A stretch of DNA of 64,000 bases from Microstegium vimineum (GCA_022036555.1 CM039130.1:13531840-13595839); one strand, 5' to 3'; positions 10,792-23,700 are shown, numbered from the stretch's first letter. The notes: generated from the letters alone by a model not told the origin. A program made the numbers and translations.

Positions 10792-11439
10792 GGCTAGCTA
10801 CCTTCATGTGTGCATGGTAGTAGCTTAGCTCTCTAGCTCTATTATTGCATTAGCAGAGCAGATACAGCTCACCGACCACCATAGAGACTGGACTGGAGAG
10901 ATAAGCTGCAGTGCATGCAGGCGCTCAAGCTTTGCTTCTGGCCGGTTGCTGGCCTGCTGCTGCTAATCTAATCTGATCAAATCAAATTATATACACGTAC
11001 TGGTTCATGTGAAAGCAAGATCGAGTAGTGTACTACCCATACTCATCATCAGTAAACAGCTTAGCTTAAATTAAACACACGCATGTTTTGTGGGTTGATG
11101 AATGATGAATCTGTAGGATCGGAGAGAGAATTTGCATCCTGTTTCCCTTCAGTCTGACCAACAGGCAGACACTACTGACGACGAAACTGGTAAGAAATTA
11201 ACGCCGTCGCCATGCATGTAGGTTGACCGAACCTTTTTCTTTTGTGTTTTGCGTTGCACATTGCAGCATTGGCGTCGGCATGCAGTTGGATCCACGCTGT
11301 AGTCAGCTAGCACGCAAATCTGAAGCGAAGATCACGGGCGGCGAGGCAGCTGCTACTGCTAGTGGCTGTTGCTGGGCGGGCCACGCGTTGTGGTTGTGGT
11401 GCATGCAACATCCTTGGCGTGCGGTGCGCTGGCCCGGTT
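10792..11439 (+). other. 3' UTR and downstream of the CASP-like gene
   Basis: No further gene. The first few hundred bases are plausible 3' UTR; I could not fix a poly(A) site. Confidence 0.4.
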
Positions 11440-11512
11440 CCCCCCCCCCCCCCCCCCCCCCCTTTCTCTTTGTATATATATATATATATATTATATATAT
11501 ATATATATATAT
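11440..11512. repeat. Poly(C)23 followed by a (TA)n microsatellite
   Basis: A run of 23 C (11440-11462) is followed after tttctctttg by about 40 bases of TA repeats with one phase break. Length is likely to vary between individuals and assemblies. Confidence 0.95.
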
Positions 11513-11810
11513 ACGTAATGTATGTAAAGGTAGCGCGCACGCGTGCAGCAACTCATCATCAGTTTGGTGCAATCAAACGCTTTCTTCTTCGACTGATGAT
11601 TTATTTGGAGAAAGAAAAGGCCGGGTCATGTTAGTCAGCTATACCCAGCTGATCGATCAATCCAAGCTTTGCTCGATTGCGCATCATCATCGCGCGGGGA
11701 CACAGAGTTGATTTCGGGTTTGACTAACCTTGACGATGATTTCAGGCCAACACTATGCACTTTGGCTCGTCCGTTGCTCATCTCTCGCACGGACAGAGTA
11801 ACATAAGCCC
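11513..11810. other. No gene seen
   Basis: Short unique sequence between a microsatellite and a MITE; nothing recognisable. Confidence 0.4.
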
Positions 11811-12046
11811 AATGTTAGTGGAAGTTTCATTCATATTAAATATGTTGCCACACACTAAATATGTTATCACATAAATAATTTTACGATATAACAGTATATT
11901 TAAGAAATAAGAAGGAGGAAATGATGAAACTCTCTTAACACGAATATCAACTATTTATGAGTCATAAAATAAAACTCTTCATTGAGATTTCATATGACGT
12001 AATAGTCTTGAAAGCAAACCCGTAAAACTTTCCACTGAGACTAATC
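11811..12046. mobile_element. MITE candidate, about 236 bp
   Basis: Left end caatgttagtggaagtttca and the reverse complement of the right end, ttagtctcagtggaaagttt, pair as imperfect terminal inverted repeats around an AT-rich core. Superfamily not fixed because no clear target duplication was found. Confidence 0.4.
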
Positions 12047-12099
12047 TAAGTTTGTTTACTTCCTCTCCCTCTGTTATTAAAGGAGCAGAAAAAGATAAC

Positions 12100-13380
12100 T
12101 GTTGGGTAGAAAGGTAAGGGGTACCCTAAACCCTTCGATAAATTAACGCTAAACATAGTAACCAGTTTCAAGACAGGGACCAGCCCACTACTCGGTAAGG
12201 CGCGGCCCATCACTCGAAGGCCCCCCTACACCGGCTATGGCGACGAGTCGCGGGCCGGCCCACTTCGACGAAAATTGACGGACCGAGGGGTGAGCGAATG
12301 ACCCCCCGGCTCCACCTCGGCGATAAATAACGGACCGAGGGGGCGAGCGAACGACCCCCCGGCTCCCACCTCGACGAACGAAGGATGGACGAGGGGTCGA
12401 ACGAACGACCCCTCGACCTCTACCTCGACCTCTACCTCGACCTCTCCGACCCCGTCTCTGCTTCGACTCCGTCGGCGCTCTGACCTCTCCCTCGACCAGG
12501 GGTCGAACGGACGACCCCCGGGCGAGGGGCTCGATTAACCCAACTGCTCCCGGCATGGGTTAAAGTGAACCCACCTAACGACATGGGCGCCCGCGTTCGC
12601 TGTCAAATCCGCCAACTCCCCGTCAAGTCCCCGATTCCTGTCAACTATGCCGCCACTGTTGCCACTACGCGAGTACAGACTCCAGCAGTACCCCTCGGAA
12701 AGTGAACAGTGCGACCCTCGACGACGACTTCGGGAATGCGACAGAGCCACGCAGGGCTCGACCCCTCCCTCGACCGGGGGGCTCGACCCCTCCCTCCAAC
12801 AACTCCAGTATGGAAGCCGTCCCATCCGCCCCGTCCCGCTTCAGCCGTGGGATTCGTGCCCGCCTGCGGACGCCGTGCTGCGGCGACTTCTACTGCCGCC
12901 ACGACCGGAGACGCTAGAAGGACGGGAAGGCCATGCCGCCACAGTACTCAATGTCTCTCCGCCAACACTGTGCCGCGGATACGCTACCCATACTGCCACA
13001 GTTAGGACCCTGTACCCTCGGACCTCCCCTTTGTCTATAAAAGGGGACGCCGAGGTAGAAGAGTGGGGGAGCTTCTTCTTTTTTGGACGGCCAGAGCCTG
13101 AAACCTCCGGGACCTCAGTTCAGACTCTAACACTCCACACACCCCGCCACTCGATCGACCCCTCGGGTGGCCAACTCCGTGTAACACAGCTTGTACCCCC
13201 TGTACGAGCACGTTTTGGGTGCAAGATAATACAAGTCATCCTCCCCCGCTGGACGTAGGGCCTTCTTTGCCCGAACCAGGATAAACCTTGTGTCCATCTT
13301 GCATCACGTCTGAGAGAGGGAGCACGCGATATACAAATTTACTCGTTGGTGGTCTTGACCCCCGGGTCATAACACCGACA
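12100..13380 (+). repeat. 5' LTR of the Tat Gypsy element (1281 bp)
   Basis: Runs from tgttgggtagaaagg to aacaccgaca. Contains clustered cgaccccc/gggtcg phrases, and an imperfect tandem of ctcgacctctac at 12413-12440. The TATA box is at 13036-13042; the part after 13092 is the only part kept in the 3' copy. Confidence 0.85.
13036..13042 (+). promoter_or_regulatory. TATA box of the Tat Gypsy 5' LTR
   Basis: Motif tataaaa followed by gggg, the same arrangement as in the related LTR at 4739. Transcription would start near 13065. Confidence 0.65.
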
Positions 13381-13381
13381 G

Positions 13382-13400
13382 TTGGCGCGCCAGGTAGGGG
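13382..13400 (+). other. Primer-binding site
   Basis: The sequence ttggcgcgccaggtagggg follows the 5' LTR after one base. A near-identical site (ttggcgcgctaggtaggg) follows the LTR of the minus-strand Gypsy element near 44555, supporting its role. I did not identify the tRNA. Confidence 0.75.
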
Positions 13401-13436
13401 AATTGCGTGTCGATCAACTCCGAACTACTCTCTCAG

Positions 13437-15982
13437 ATGGATCCCACCATCCCACCGTTTCCATCCACCGCTGTCGTCTGGTTCGGTAGCCTAGGGTTCG
13501 TATCCATGGACCAGGGCGACTTCATAGTCTTCCCCTCCACTCAAGGTCTGGACATCAGCAGCTCCGGTACACCGGAGCTGGCAAGGGTCAGGCAACGGCC
13601 CCTCCGCTTGCGCCTCTGGCCTGCGATCAGGAGGAGGCATGAGCGGCTCCGACGCGCTCGTCGTCGCGCAGATTCCGAGGTGCCGGATGCTGTTTCCCCG
13701 GCCCCAGCTGGTGATACAGTCCCCTCTCCCAGGGGTCCGTTTGACACATGCACGTGGGCCGAGGGCGGGTGCCCCTCCGAACGGGACTTTGGCTCTTCCA
13801 CGACGTCGTCCCCGGGGTCCCCGCGGCCTCTCCGACACACTCGACCCTATCACCACCGTGTGACCCGTTCCCGTACGGGCTCCACAACAGTGCAGGACTC
13901 TATTCTGCTCTCGCGGGACTGTAGATACAGACACATAGCGGGTCTCCAGGGACTCTGCCGCGTGCGACGGCCGTTCTCGTCACCACCCCTTCACCGAGCA
14001 AGCCGGGACTACCCCGTACATGGGGCACGTTGCGGCGTCGCCTGGCGGAGAAGCGCAGGGGGTCCTTCCCCCACTTCTACCACGCCGACCCCGACTCGGA
14101 CTCTCCCGACGAGAGTTACGACTCCACCCGGGAGTGCTTCCACCTCGACGAGCAAGCCGACCCCCAGGACGACGTCGACGATACCGCGGTCACCGAAGAA
14201 GGGGGAGGGGCCAACGCTACACCGGCACGAGATGCCATCCCCCCAAGTCCTGATAGAGCCGACCCACCCCCCGACGTCCAGATTACACATGCTCGAGAGC
14301 TTCTCAGCAAGCTCGAGGAGGAGCGCCTGCGTCTTCAGCAGCTCGAACACGCCCTCGAGCGGGATCGAGGGCGTCCTCAGGGTGGAGGAGCTCGCGAGCG
14401 GGCCCGGGAAGTCCACCGGCAGATCGTCGAGGAGGGGAACGTCGAACCCCGAGTCTTCAACCGCGCCAGCCAGAATGTCGTAGCAGCCGCGATGCTGCTC
14501 CGCGACATGCCGGCGCCATCGACCCCCCAGGCACGGCGTATCAGGGACGAAATCCAAGGGCTTCTCCAAACTGCAGCCGTACAACAGGCAGAGAGCTCAG
14601 CCTCGAGGCGTCGAGGGGCTGCCTCTGAGCGACAAGCAGCGCCCCCTCGACAAAATCGGGAGGTCTCCGTCCACCAGAACAAGGCGCCCCAGGGCCAGGT
14701 CGAGCGACGACCGGTTCAGGAATGCCTCGTCGATGACCTCCCCCCTCGGGTGAACAATCGACGTTGGTACGGCGACGCCGAGGCTCGAGGCTACAGCGCT
14801 CACCGAGGTGGGCGCTACGACAGCGACGAAGACCGATGTCGGTCTCCGGAACCACCGGGGCCCCGAGTCTTCGGTAGAACCATCCGGCGGGCCTCGCTGC
14901 CCATCCGTTTCCGTCCACCCACCAGCCTGGTCAAGTACAACGGCGAAACCAAGCCAGAGCTCTGGCTTGCCGACTTCAGGCTGGCATGCCAGCTGGGGGG
15001 AGCCGACAATGACCACGTCATCATTCGGCAACTCCCACTGTTCCTCTCCGACACCGCTCGAAGGTGGCTCGAGGAGCTACCCCCGGACTTGATCCAGGAC
15101 TGGTCCGACCTGGTCCGGATATTCGAGGGCAACTTCAAGGGCACCTACGAGCGGCCGGGCAACCCCTGGGACCTTCGCAGCTGCAAGCAGAAGCCAGGGG
15201 AGACCCTCCGCGTCTTCACCCGCCGATTCTCGAAGCAGCGCACTGCACTGACCCACATCTCCGACCACGAGGTCATCACGACGTTCATTGCGGGGACAAC
15301 CTGCAAGGAGTTGGTGCGGGAGCTGGGGCGAAACACCCCCAAGACCGCCAACGAGCTCATGGACGTCATCGCCAACTACACAGCTGGCGAAGAGGCCGTT
15401 GGCGCATTCTTCCAGATTCCCCCAGGGAAGGGGAAGGGCAAGGCGGATGAGCCCGGGGGCTCGGACGATGGGCCCAAGAGAAACAATGGGCCCAGAAGTA
15501 ACAACGAGGGCAACGGCGGCCGGAAGAAGAAGAAGAAGAACCAATCGGGCCGACGCAACGTCGAGCCCAACGTCGAGCGCGACGACGAGCCCGATGACCT
15601 TGTCGCTGCGGCAGACAAGAAGAAGCCTCGAGGGCCCCCTCCCGACGGGGGCGTCTTCGATAAGATGCTGAAGGAGCCTTGCCCCTATCATATGGGGACG
15701 GCCAACCACCGCCTCGAGGACTGCCGCATGCTCCGAAAGCACTTCGTCCCTCCTGGCTTCAGGAGAGATGACGGCAAAGAAGACCCGTCCTGTGACGCCC
15801 ACGTCAGGGGTGATGTCAAAAAAGGAGCCTTCCCCGAAATCCACGACTGCTACATGATTTACGGGGGACCCTCGACTCGCCTCACCACGCGCCAGCGCAA
15901 GAGGGAGCGTCGAGAAGTTTTTTTCCGTTCGGGCCCAGGCCCCGCGGTACCTCGACTAGTCCCATACGCCGATCACCTTTGA
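13437..15982 (+). pseudogene. Gypsy gag polyprotein, frameshifted
   Basis: Capsid precursor that would assemble the particle around element RNA. It probably starts at 13437 (MDPTIPPFPSTAVVWFG). That frame is used to about 13.9 kb; the protein then continues in another frame (SKPGLPRTWGTLRRRLAEKR) to 15982. A coiled stretch (LLSKLEEERLRLQQLEHALE) lies near 14290-14360. The retrotransposon gag domain is at about 14900-15420 (YNGETKPELWLADF, WLEELPPDLIQDW, RRFSKQRTALTHI). A KKKKKNQ basic run and a lone zinc-finger-like CPYHMGTANHRLEDC follow at 15677-15730. A second frame change near 15960 separates it from pol, which in this lineage is normally in frame. Confidence 0.85.
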
Positions 15983-18900
15983 TCAGGACGACCACCCCGA
16001 GCACATCCCCAACGCAGGGGCTTACCCGCTCGTCGTCGGCCCGATCATCCTCAACACCCGCCTCACCAAGGTGCTCATGGATGGGGGGAGCAGCCTCAAC
16101 ATCATCTACGCCGAGACGCTCGACCTCCTGGGGATCCCGAGGACCATGCTCCTGCCCAGCGCGGGGGGGTTCCACGGGATCGTCCCGGGGAAGAAGGCAC
16201 TCCCGATCGGCCGCATCAAGCTACCGGTCTGTTTCGGCGTCCCCTCGAACTTCCGAAAGGAAGAGCTGACCTTCGAGGTGGTCGCGTGGCGAGGCACCTA
16301 CCACGCCATCATCGGTAGACCGGGATACGCCAAGTTCATGGCGGTCCCGAACTACACCTACCTCAAGCTCAAGATGTCGGGGCCCTCGGGGGTCATCACC
16401 GTCGACACCTCCTACGAGCACGCGTACGACTGCGACGTCGAGTGCGTGGAAAAAGCCGAGGCCCATGAGGATTCGGCTATCCTCGCGTCCCTCGACGACT
16501 TGTCTGGAGAGATCCCCGACCCCAAGCGACACGCTGGCAACTTTAAGCCGGTGGTAGACACGAAGACCGTCCCGCTTGACCCCGGCCTCGCGGATGGGAA
16601 GGCGCTGACGATCAGCGCCACCCTCGAGCCCAAATCGGAAGCAGTGCTCGTCGACTTTCTCCGTGCGAATGCCGACATGTTTGCATGGAGTCCCTCGGAT
16701 ATGCCGGACATTCCGAGGGAGGTCGCCAAGCACTCCTTGGACATCCGAGCCGGGTCCAAACCGGTGAAGCAACGCCTGCGCCGCTTCGACGAGGAGAAGC
16801 GCAGGATCATCGGGGAGGAGGTCGACAAGCTTTTGAAGGCCGGATTCATCAAGGAGGTGCATCATCCCGAGTGGTTAGCTAATCCCGTGCTTGTAAAGAA
16901 AAAGAATGGGAAGGATAGGATGTGTGTAGACTACACCAGTTTGAATAAAGCATGTCCTAAAGTTCCTTTTCCTTTACCACGTATCGATCAAATAGTAGAT
17001 TCCACTTCGGGATGTGAAACCCTTTGCTTCCTTGATGCGTATTCTGGCTACCACCAAATAAAGATGGAGTCCGATCAGCTCGCGACCTCCTTCATCACTC
17101 CCTTCGGCATGTTTTGCTACCTCACCATGCCCTTCGGCTTGCGAAACGCCGGTGCCACCTACCAGCGATGCATGCTCCACATCTTCGGGAAACACATAGG
17201 GCCGACCGTCGAGGCCTACGTCGATGACATCGTGGTCAAGTCCAGAACAGTCGGAAACCTGGTCGGAGACCTCGAGATCGCGTTTGGCTACCTCAGGGCT
17301 AATCGCATAAAACTGAACCCTGAGAAGTGCGTCTTCGGGGTCCCCCGAGGCATGCTTTTAGGCTACATAGTTTCCCAGCGCGGGATCGAGGCCAATCCAG
17401 AGAAGGTAACCGCCATCACGAGGATGGGCCCGATCAACGACCTCAAGAGCGTGCAAAGGGTCACTGGGTGCCTCGCCGCCCTCAGTCGCTTCATCTCGAG
17501 GCTCGGAGAGAAGGCCCTACCCCTTTACCGCCTCCTGAAGAAGACGGAACACTTCGCGTGGACCGCCGAAGCCGAGTAGTCGCTCTCGAGGCTCAAGGCC
17601 TTGCTCACCTCGCCCCCGGTCTTGGTACCCCCGAGTCCGGCCGAGCCCCTCCTGCTCTATGTCGCAGCAACTACCCAGGTAGTCAGCGCGGTCATAGTGG
17701 TCGAGAGGGAAGAGGAAGGACACGCCCTGCCGGTTCAGAGGCCTGTCTACTTCGTGAGCGAGGTCCTTTTCGAGACCAAGACGAGGTACCCCCACATCCA
17801 GAAGCTCCTGTACGCGGTCGTCCTCACTCGGCGTAAGCTCAAACACTATTTCCTGGGCCACCCAGTCACTGTGGTTTCATCTTTCCCCCTCGGAGAGATA
17901 ATCCAGAACTGGGAGGCATCGGAAAGGATCGCCAAGTGGTCCGCCGAGCTCATGGGGGAGACCCTCTCCTACGCCCCTTGGAAGGCCATCAAGTCTCAGG
18001 TACTGGCAGATTTCGTTGCAGAATGGACCGACACCCAACTACCCCCAGCGCAGGTTCAGAGCGAGCTCTGGACCATGTACTTCGACGGGTCGTTGATGAA
18101 GACGGGAGCAGGCGCCGGATTGCTATTCATATCACCCTCAGGGGTCCATATGCGCTATGTCATCCTCCTCCACTTCCCCGCCTCCAACAACGTCGCCGAG
18201 TACGAGGCCCTCGTCAACGGCCTGCGCATCGCCATCGAGCTCGGGGTTCGACGCCTCGACGTGCGAGGGGACTCTCAGTTGGTGATCGACCAAGTGATGA
18301 AAGACTCGAGCTGCCACGACCCTAAGATGGAAGCCTACTGCAAGGAGGTCCGAAGGCTCGAGGACAAGTTCTACGGCCTCGAGCTCAACCACATAGTCCG
18401 TCGGTACAACGAAGCTGCCGACGAGCTGGCCAAAATCGCGTCTACTCGAGGCACGGTCCCTCCCGACATCTTCTCGAGGGATCTGCACACGCCGTCCGTC
18501 GACCTGGACTCGGGGCTCCCGCCCTCGAGCAAGGGGTTGACCCACCCCCCTCGACCGATCCCCCCTCGAGCGGGGGAGAGGTCATGGAGATCGACGAGGC
18601 CGTCGCAGCGCCAACCCCTCCGACGGATTGGCGCGCGCCTTACCTCGAGTACCTGACACGAGGCGAACTCCCGGAAGACCGCACGGAAGCCCGTCGTGTA
18701 ACTCGGCGTGCCAAAACCTATGTCCTGTATGGGGATGGCCGCGAACTATATCGACGAAGCCCGTCGGGTGTACTTCAACGCTGCCTCACCCTCGAGGAGG
18801 GGAGGGCATTGCTGAAGGATCTACACTCGGGGGCTTGTGGCCACCACGCGGCGCCGAGAACGTTGGTAGGAAGTGCCTTTCGACAAGGCTTCTACTGGCC

Positions 18901-19870
18901 GACTGCTGTCAACGACGCCACCAAACTCGTTCGATCCTGCTAGAGATGCCAATTCTACGCCATGCAGACTCACCTACCCGCCCAAGCTCTTCAGATGATA
19001 CCCATAACTTGGCCGTTCGCAGTATGGGGGCTCGACATGGTCGGCCCCCTGAAAAGAACCAAGGGTGGCCACACTCACCTTCTTGTGGCTATCGACAAGT
19101 TCTCGAAGTGGATCGAGGCTCGACCCATTGCCAACATCCAGTCTCGACAAGCCATGCTATTCTTCACCGACATCATCCACCGCTTCGGGGTCCCCAACGT
19201 CATCATCACCGACAATGGCACGTAGTTCACCGGCCAAAAGTTCCTGGACTTCTGTGACCATCACCACATCAGGGTGAATTGGTCCACAGTTGCCCACCCT
19301 CGAACTAACGGTCAGGTCGAGCATGCCAATGGTATGGTTTTGCAGGGCCTCAAGCCAAGGATCTTCGATCGGCTGAACAGGCATGGCAGGAGGTGGGTCG
19401 ATGAGCTGCCCGCTGTGCTATGGAGTCTCCGAACGACACCAAGTCGAGCCACGGGGTTCTCTCCGTTCTTCTTGGTCTACGGGTCCGAGGCCGTCCTCCC
19501 CACTGACCTCGAGTACGGGTCCCCTCGACTAAAATCCTACAGCGAGCAAGCCAACACGGTAGCCCGAGAGGACTGCCTCGACCAGCTCGAGGAAGCCCAT
19601 GACATGGTCCTCTTCAAGTCGGCACGGTACCAGTAGACGCTGCGGCGCTACCACGACAAAAACGTGCGCAAAAGGGACCTCAACGTCGGCGACCTCGTTC
19701 TGCGCCGTCGACAAAGCAACAAGGGGCGTCACAAGTTGACACCACCTTGGGAGGGACCCTTCATCGTGGCAGAGGTGCTGAAGCCCGACACTTACAAACT
19801 GAAGAATGAGAAGGGCGAGATCTTCACCAACGCGTGGAACATCGAACAACTACGTCACTTCTATCCCTGA
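15963..19870 (+). pseudogene. Gypsy pol: protease, RT, RNase H, archaeal-type RNase H, integrase
   Basis: Polyprotein for reverse transcription and integration. Protease: LMDGGSSLNIIY at about 16070, with the Tat form DGGS in place of DSG. RT: FLDAYSGYHQIKM and the catalytic YVDDIVVKS (about 17220). The RT-attached RNase H region runs to about 18040, then a second RNase H of archaeal type (MYFDGS, NNVAEYEAL, VRGDSQLV; 18070-18450) typical of Tat. Integrase has the zinc-binding part (18780-18960), then D, D, E as GLDMVGPL, ITDNGT and NGQVEHANG; the C-terminus ends HFYP at 19870. Breaks: TAG at 17577, 18941, 19223 and 19634, and one frameshift at about 18540-18584. At least three of the stops replace glutamines conserved in the family. 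Not functional. Confidence 0.92.
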
Positions 19871-19963
19871 GGCCCCAGGGCCTTGTACATTTTCGCATTT
19901 ATGTACAAATTCTCGAATGAATAAAATGTTCTCGAAACACATTTCACGTTCGTTCGCAGCTCG
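19871..19963 (+). other. Possible pol 3' end with AATAAA
   Basis: A motif gaatgaataaaatg lies about 50 bases after the pol stop. It could serve as a poly(A) signal for sense transcripts that end before the antisense gene; this is inference. Confidence 0.3.
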
Positions 19964-20670
19964 AAGGTAGCCTCCACTTTGCCCGGACAAAGTCGAGCTC
20001 CCCTCGGGGGCTGACAGGAGGGCACCCCCCTCCTAAGTCCCCGAAAAACCCGAACGTTTTTTTTTCGAAACTCGACTCTCCCTCTCGATCTTCTCCTCGA
20101 GTACGCTTCATAACTAAGTAAAGGCGCCTCGAACTCCCTAAGGGTCGAGGGTGTCGTCGAGCCAGGGACCCACCTACGCCCTAGGGCTACGGTATCCCCG
20201 CTCGCCACCCCCCTTCCAGGAATACGAGCGTGCGTCGAATACTTAGTTCACAAGCGTCGACTTAGGCAAAGAAACCCAGAGAGAGCTCGAGAAGTAGAAA
20301 TAATGAGACGAACCCGTCTATAGCACTAAGGTAGCCTTGACTTTGCCTCAGCAAAGTCGAGCCTCCCTCGAGGGCTAACAGGGGGGCACCCCCCTCCCAA
20401 GTCCCCGAAAATCTCGAACATTTTTTCGAAACTCAACTCTCCCTCTCGTTCTTTCCCTCGAGCACGCTTCATAACTAAGCAAAGGCGCCTCGAACTCCCT
20501 AAGGGTCGCGGGTGTCGTCGAGCCAGGGACTCACCTACGCCCCAGGGCTACGGTATCCCCGCTCGCCACCCCCCTTCCAGGGATACGAGCGTGCGTCGAA
20601 CACGTAGTTCACAAGCGTCGACTTAGGCAAAGAAAAGCAGGGAGAGCTCGAAAAAACAAAAATAACTATG
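19964..20670. repeat. 364-bp tandem duplication between pol and the antisense gene
   Basis: Two adjacent copies start at aaggtag (19964 and 20328) and share blocks such as cttcataactaag, aaaggcgcctcgaactccct and ggctacggtatccccgctcg, with roughly 90 percent identity by eye. The second copy ends near 20670. Tandem repeats in this 3' non-coding part are a known feature of Tat/Ogre elements and have seeded satellite DNA in some plants. Confidence 0.85.
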
Positions 20671-20789
20671 TGCATCTCGATCAAAATGCTTTATACACAA
20701 AAAGCCCTCGGGGGCTCGGCATTGTATTAGTTCAAGGGCCTAACTATTACATGGACCTTCTTGTCCAGATGTGGCTCGCAGGCCCGGGA

Positions 20790-23700
20790 CTACTCGTCGA
20801 CACCTTCCAAGGGGATCACCTCGGGCTCGAAGAGTTTCGCCAGCTGGCCTCCAGGCACCTCTGCGTGATCCATCAACTCCTGGCACTTCGCGTCGTTCTC
20901 CTCCTCGGTCAGCCTCGGGTCGGTGGCAAACCCGTCGACGACGAGGTTGAGGTCTACGTCGTAAAGCGAGTTGACGACTGCGAGGGCCCGCTTCACGCCC
21001 ACATGCAGGGTGGCTCGGACGTTCTCCGTCACCCCCCGCGTCATGGAGTAGAAGCGGCACAACAAGGAGTCCCCTCGAGCATCCCCCTCGACCTCCGGCT
21101 CCGGCTTGACCGAGAGGTCGTTGCAGAAAGTGTTGATGGCGTCCGCAAGCGTCGCATTGAGGTTCGCCTCAGTGCCGAGGAGGCCCTGAAGATTGTCCAG
21201 GTCCTTGTGGGCGCGGGCATTATCCTTCGCGAGCTCTGCCAAAACAAGCACGCAACAGTCAAAACCCAAAAATGCAGAAACAGGGTCGAGGCAGGACAGA
21301 TGCTGCAACACTCTCGAAACACACACCTTGGGCATGCACATCCAGGGTGGAGTAGGCCCGCTCGGTCTCCTCGAGCTGGCGGCGGACGTCGACAAGGTCG
21401 GAGGACTGATCCCTAACCTTGGCCTCGAGGCCCTCGATGGTTTTGCCTGCGTCATCGAGGGCCCTCTTCTGGTTCATCGCCACCACGCCCAGGGAAGCCG
21501 CGCGGGTCCGAGCCTTCTCCTCCGAGGTGGCCAGAGCGTCGCGCTCGCGGGAGACGGCATCGAGGTCTCCCCGGAGCCCTCGGATGCCTTCCGTCGCCCG
21601 GGCCAGCTCCTCCTTCAACCAGGCAGCCTCCTCCTCGGCCTTGCGCTTGGCTTCGAGGGCAGCGTCCCTTTCCCGCCCGACCATGACGGTCGACTGAAGG
21701 GCGATGTCGAGCTTCCCTTGCACCGTCTGCAAGGCCGCCCAGGCTTCCTTCTGCACGGACTCGTAGCCGGTCCTCGCGTGGGCGACCTTCGACTCGACAT
21801 CCTTCCGGACAGCCGCCGTCTCAGCCTTCGCGCGGGTGACCTCATCCTCCGCCCTATCCAGCGAGGCGCGGAGGGTCAGGAGTTGCTCCTGCACCCGGAG
21901 GATGTACTGGGACTTCTCGTAAGACCTCACCTGCAGCGACTGACGAGGATAAAAACGAAGACCGTCAACAAACAGCAACCAGACAATTTAAGTACAGTCT
22001 AAGGGAGAACAAAACCCACCTCCATCCCCTAGCATATGTCCGTGGCGGCGACCTCCGCAGCGCGACGTACCGAGTGCTCAAACCAAGCCCGATACTCCTC
22101 GACGTGCTCCCACCGTCGGAGCTCGGCCTGGTCGTCGAGCGTGAGGAAAAGCCGCTCGGGGTCTCGAGGGTCCGCCAACTCGAGAACCTCCTGGCCCCAG
22201 GCCACGCTGCGGGCGGCGATCCTCTCTTCGACTGTCCCCGTGACGCCCTCGCGCAGATCCCCCCCCCTCGATAAGCGGAAAGGGGTGAGATTGCCTCGCC
22301 TATCCTCTCCCTTCCTCTGGGCCACCTCGCGAGGACGTCGACGGCCCCGCCAAGCCTTCGCCACCAGTAGAAGAAGACCCCGGCCAGTAGAACGGCCCTG
22401 CGCGATGAAGGACTCGAAAAAATTAACACCCAGCAAGGCAAAGCCACTGCGTCTCGAGTGAGTCGAAGTATGGCTTACCTCGAGACAACGGCCCCCCAAC
22501 CTCGAGGGGAGGCCGAGCCACCTCCGGTTCCGCCCGAGGAGCCCCGACGATGGTCGTCCCCGCCGAGCCCACCAGCTCGGCTACCATCTCGTCCACCTCG
22601 GCGGGGGTGGACTCCATCAACATCCCGCCCTGCGCAGGCGCGGGTGTTGCGACGGGCTGCTCGACCCGACTTTCCTCCTCGAGCCCTGGCGTCGACGAAG
22701 GGCCCTCTTCGACTGTCCCCGGCGTTGGGTGAGCCGGAGCCTCCCCCCTCGTTCACGGGGGCCTGGCGCCCGACCACCTCCACCACCTCGGTCGCAACCA
22801 CCGTCGACAAAGTCCCTGCACCCCCAGGGGCGCCGGGTGCGGCCCCTTCCGATAGCCACGCAGGCGTCGCAACCGTCGCTTCTGTGACACTCACCTCCTC
22901 GGCCGCGATCGCCGTCGGCGGAAGCCCCGCGCCCCCCGGGGCGCTAGGTGCGACTTCTTCCAACGGCCGCGCGGGCGCCACGACCGTCGCTTCAGCGGCC
23001 ACCGCCGGCGGGCTCGCCTCCTCCGCTGTCTGAGTAGACGCCGAGGCCCCATGCGCCTTCCCCCGCGCCATCGCCTCCTGGGCCGTGGCTGCCCATGCCG
23101 CCTCGGGGGTAAACGTCGAAGGGGGCGGGCGGCAGGACCGACCTCGGCGGCTGCTTGGACCGCAGCCCCTGCCTTCAGCTTTTTGGCAGGGGCGAAGGGC
23201 ACGGCTCCCTGCGGGCGCTTCGACCTAAAAAAGAAACCCATGTGCAACGATAAGCACGGGTCATTATCGACAAAAAGAAAAATACAGACAACGTCCCTGA
23301 AAGCGACTTACCCCCTCGGAGCCCGGCGCTTCGGCCCGGTAACCGTCGGGTTGGTCAAAACCCTTGAGCACCACCGCCCGGGGGGCGGGGGTCGAGGCGG
23401 CTCTCGGCACCGTCTCCCGGGCAGGGGCCGGCGGCGCCACCGTCGTCCCCTTGCTGGTCTCCACCTGCGCCGACGGGCCCAACGCTCGTACGCTCGACGC
23501 GGCAGGCGTCGGGGGCTCGCTCGATCGACCCCCCGACGAGGATCGCGACGTCTGCGCGCGCATCTGCCGCGACACTTCTTCCTGCAAAGCCACGGGGCGC
23601 TCCCCCCGTGGCCCAGCCTCAACGGTAGGGGCCGACCTCGAGGTCGACCCCTCCCCTCCACCGGTTGCAACGGCCGCCTGTTCAGGCGCCGTCTCCTCCC

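Noticed and set aside
20670..21416. 248-residue plus-strand frame inside the Tat element
   Set aside because: Shadow of exons 5-6 of the antisense accessory gene, which shows coiled-coil protein and splice sites on the other strand.
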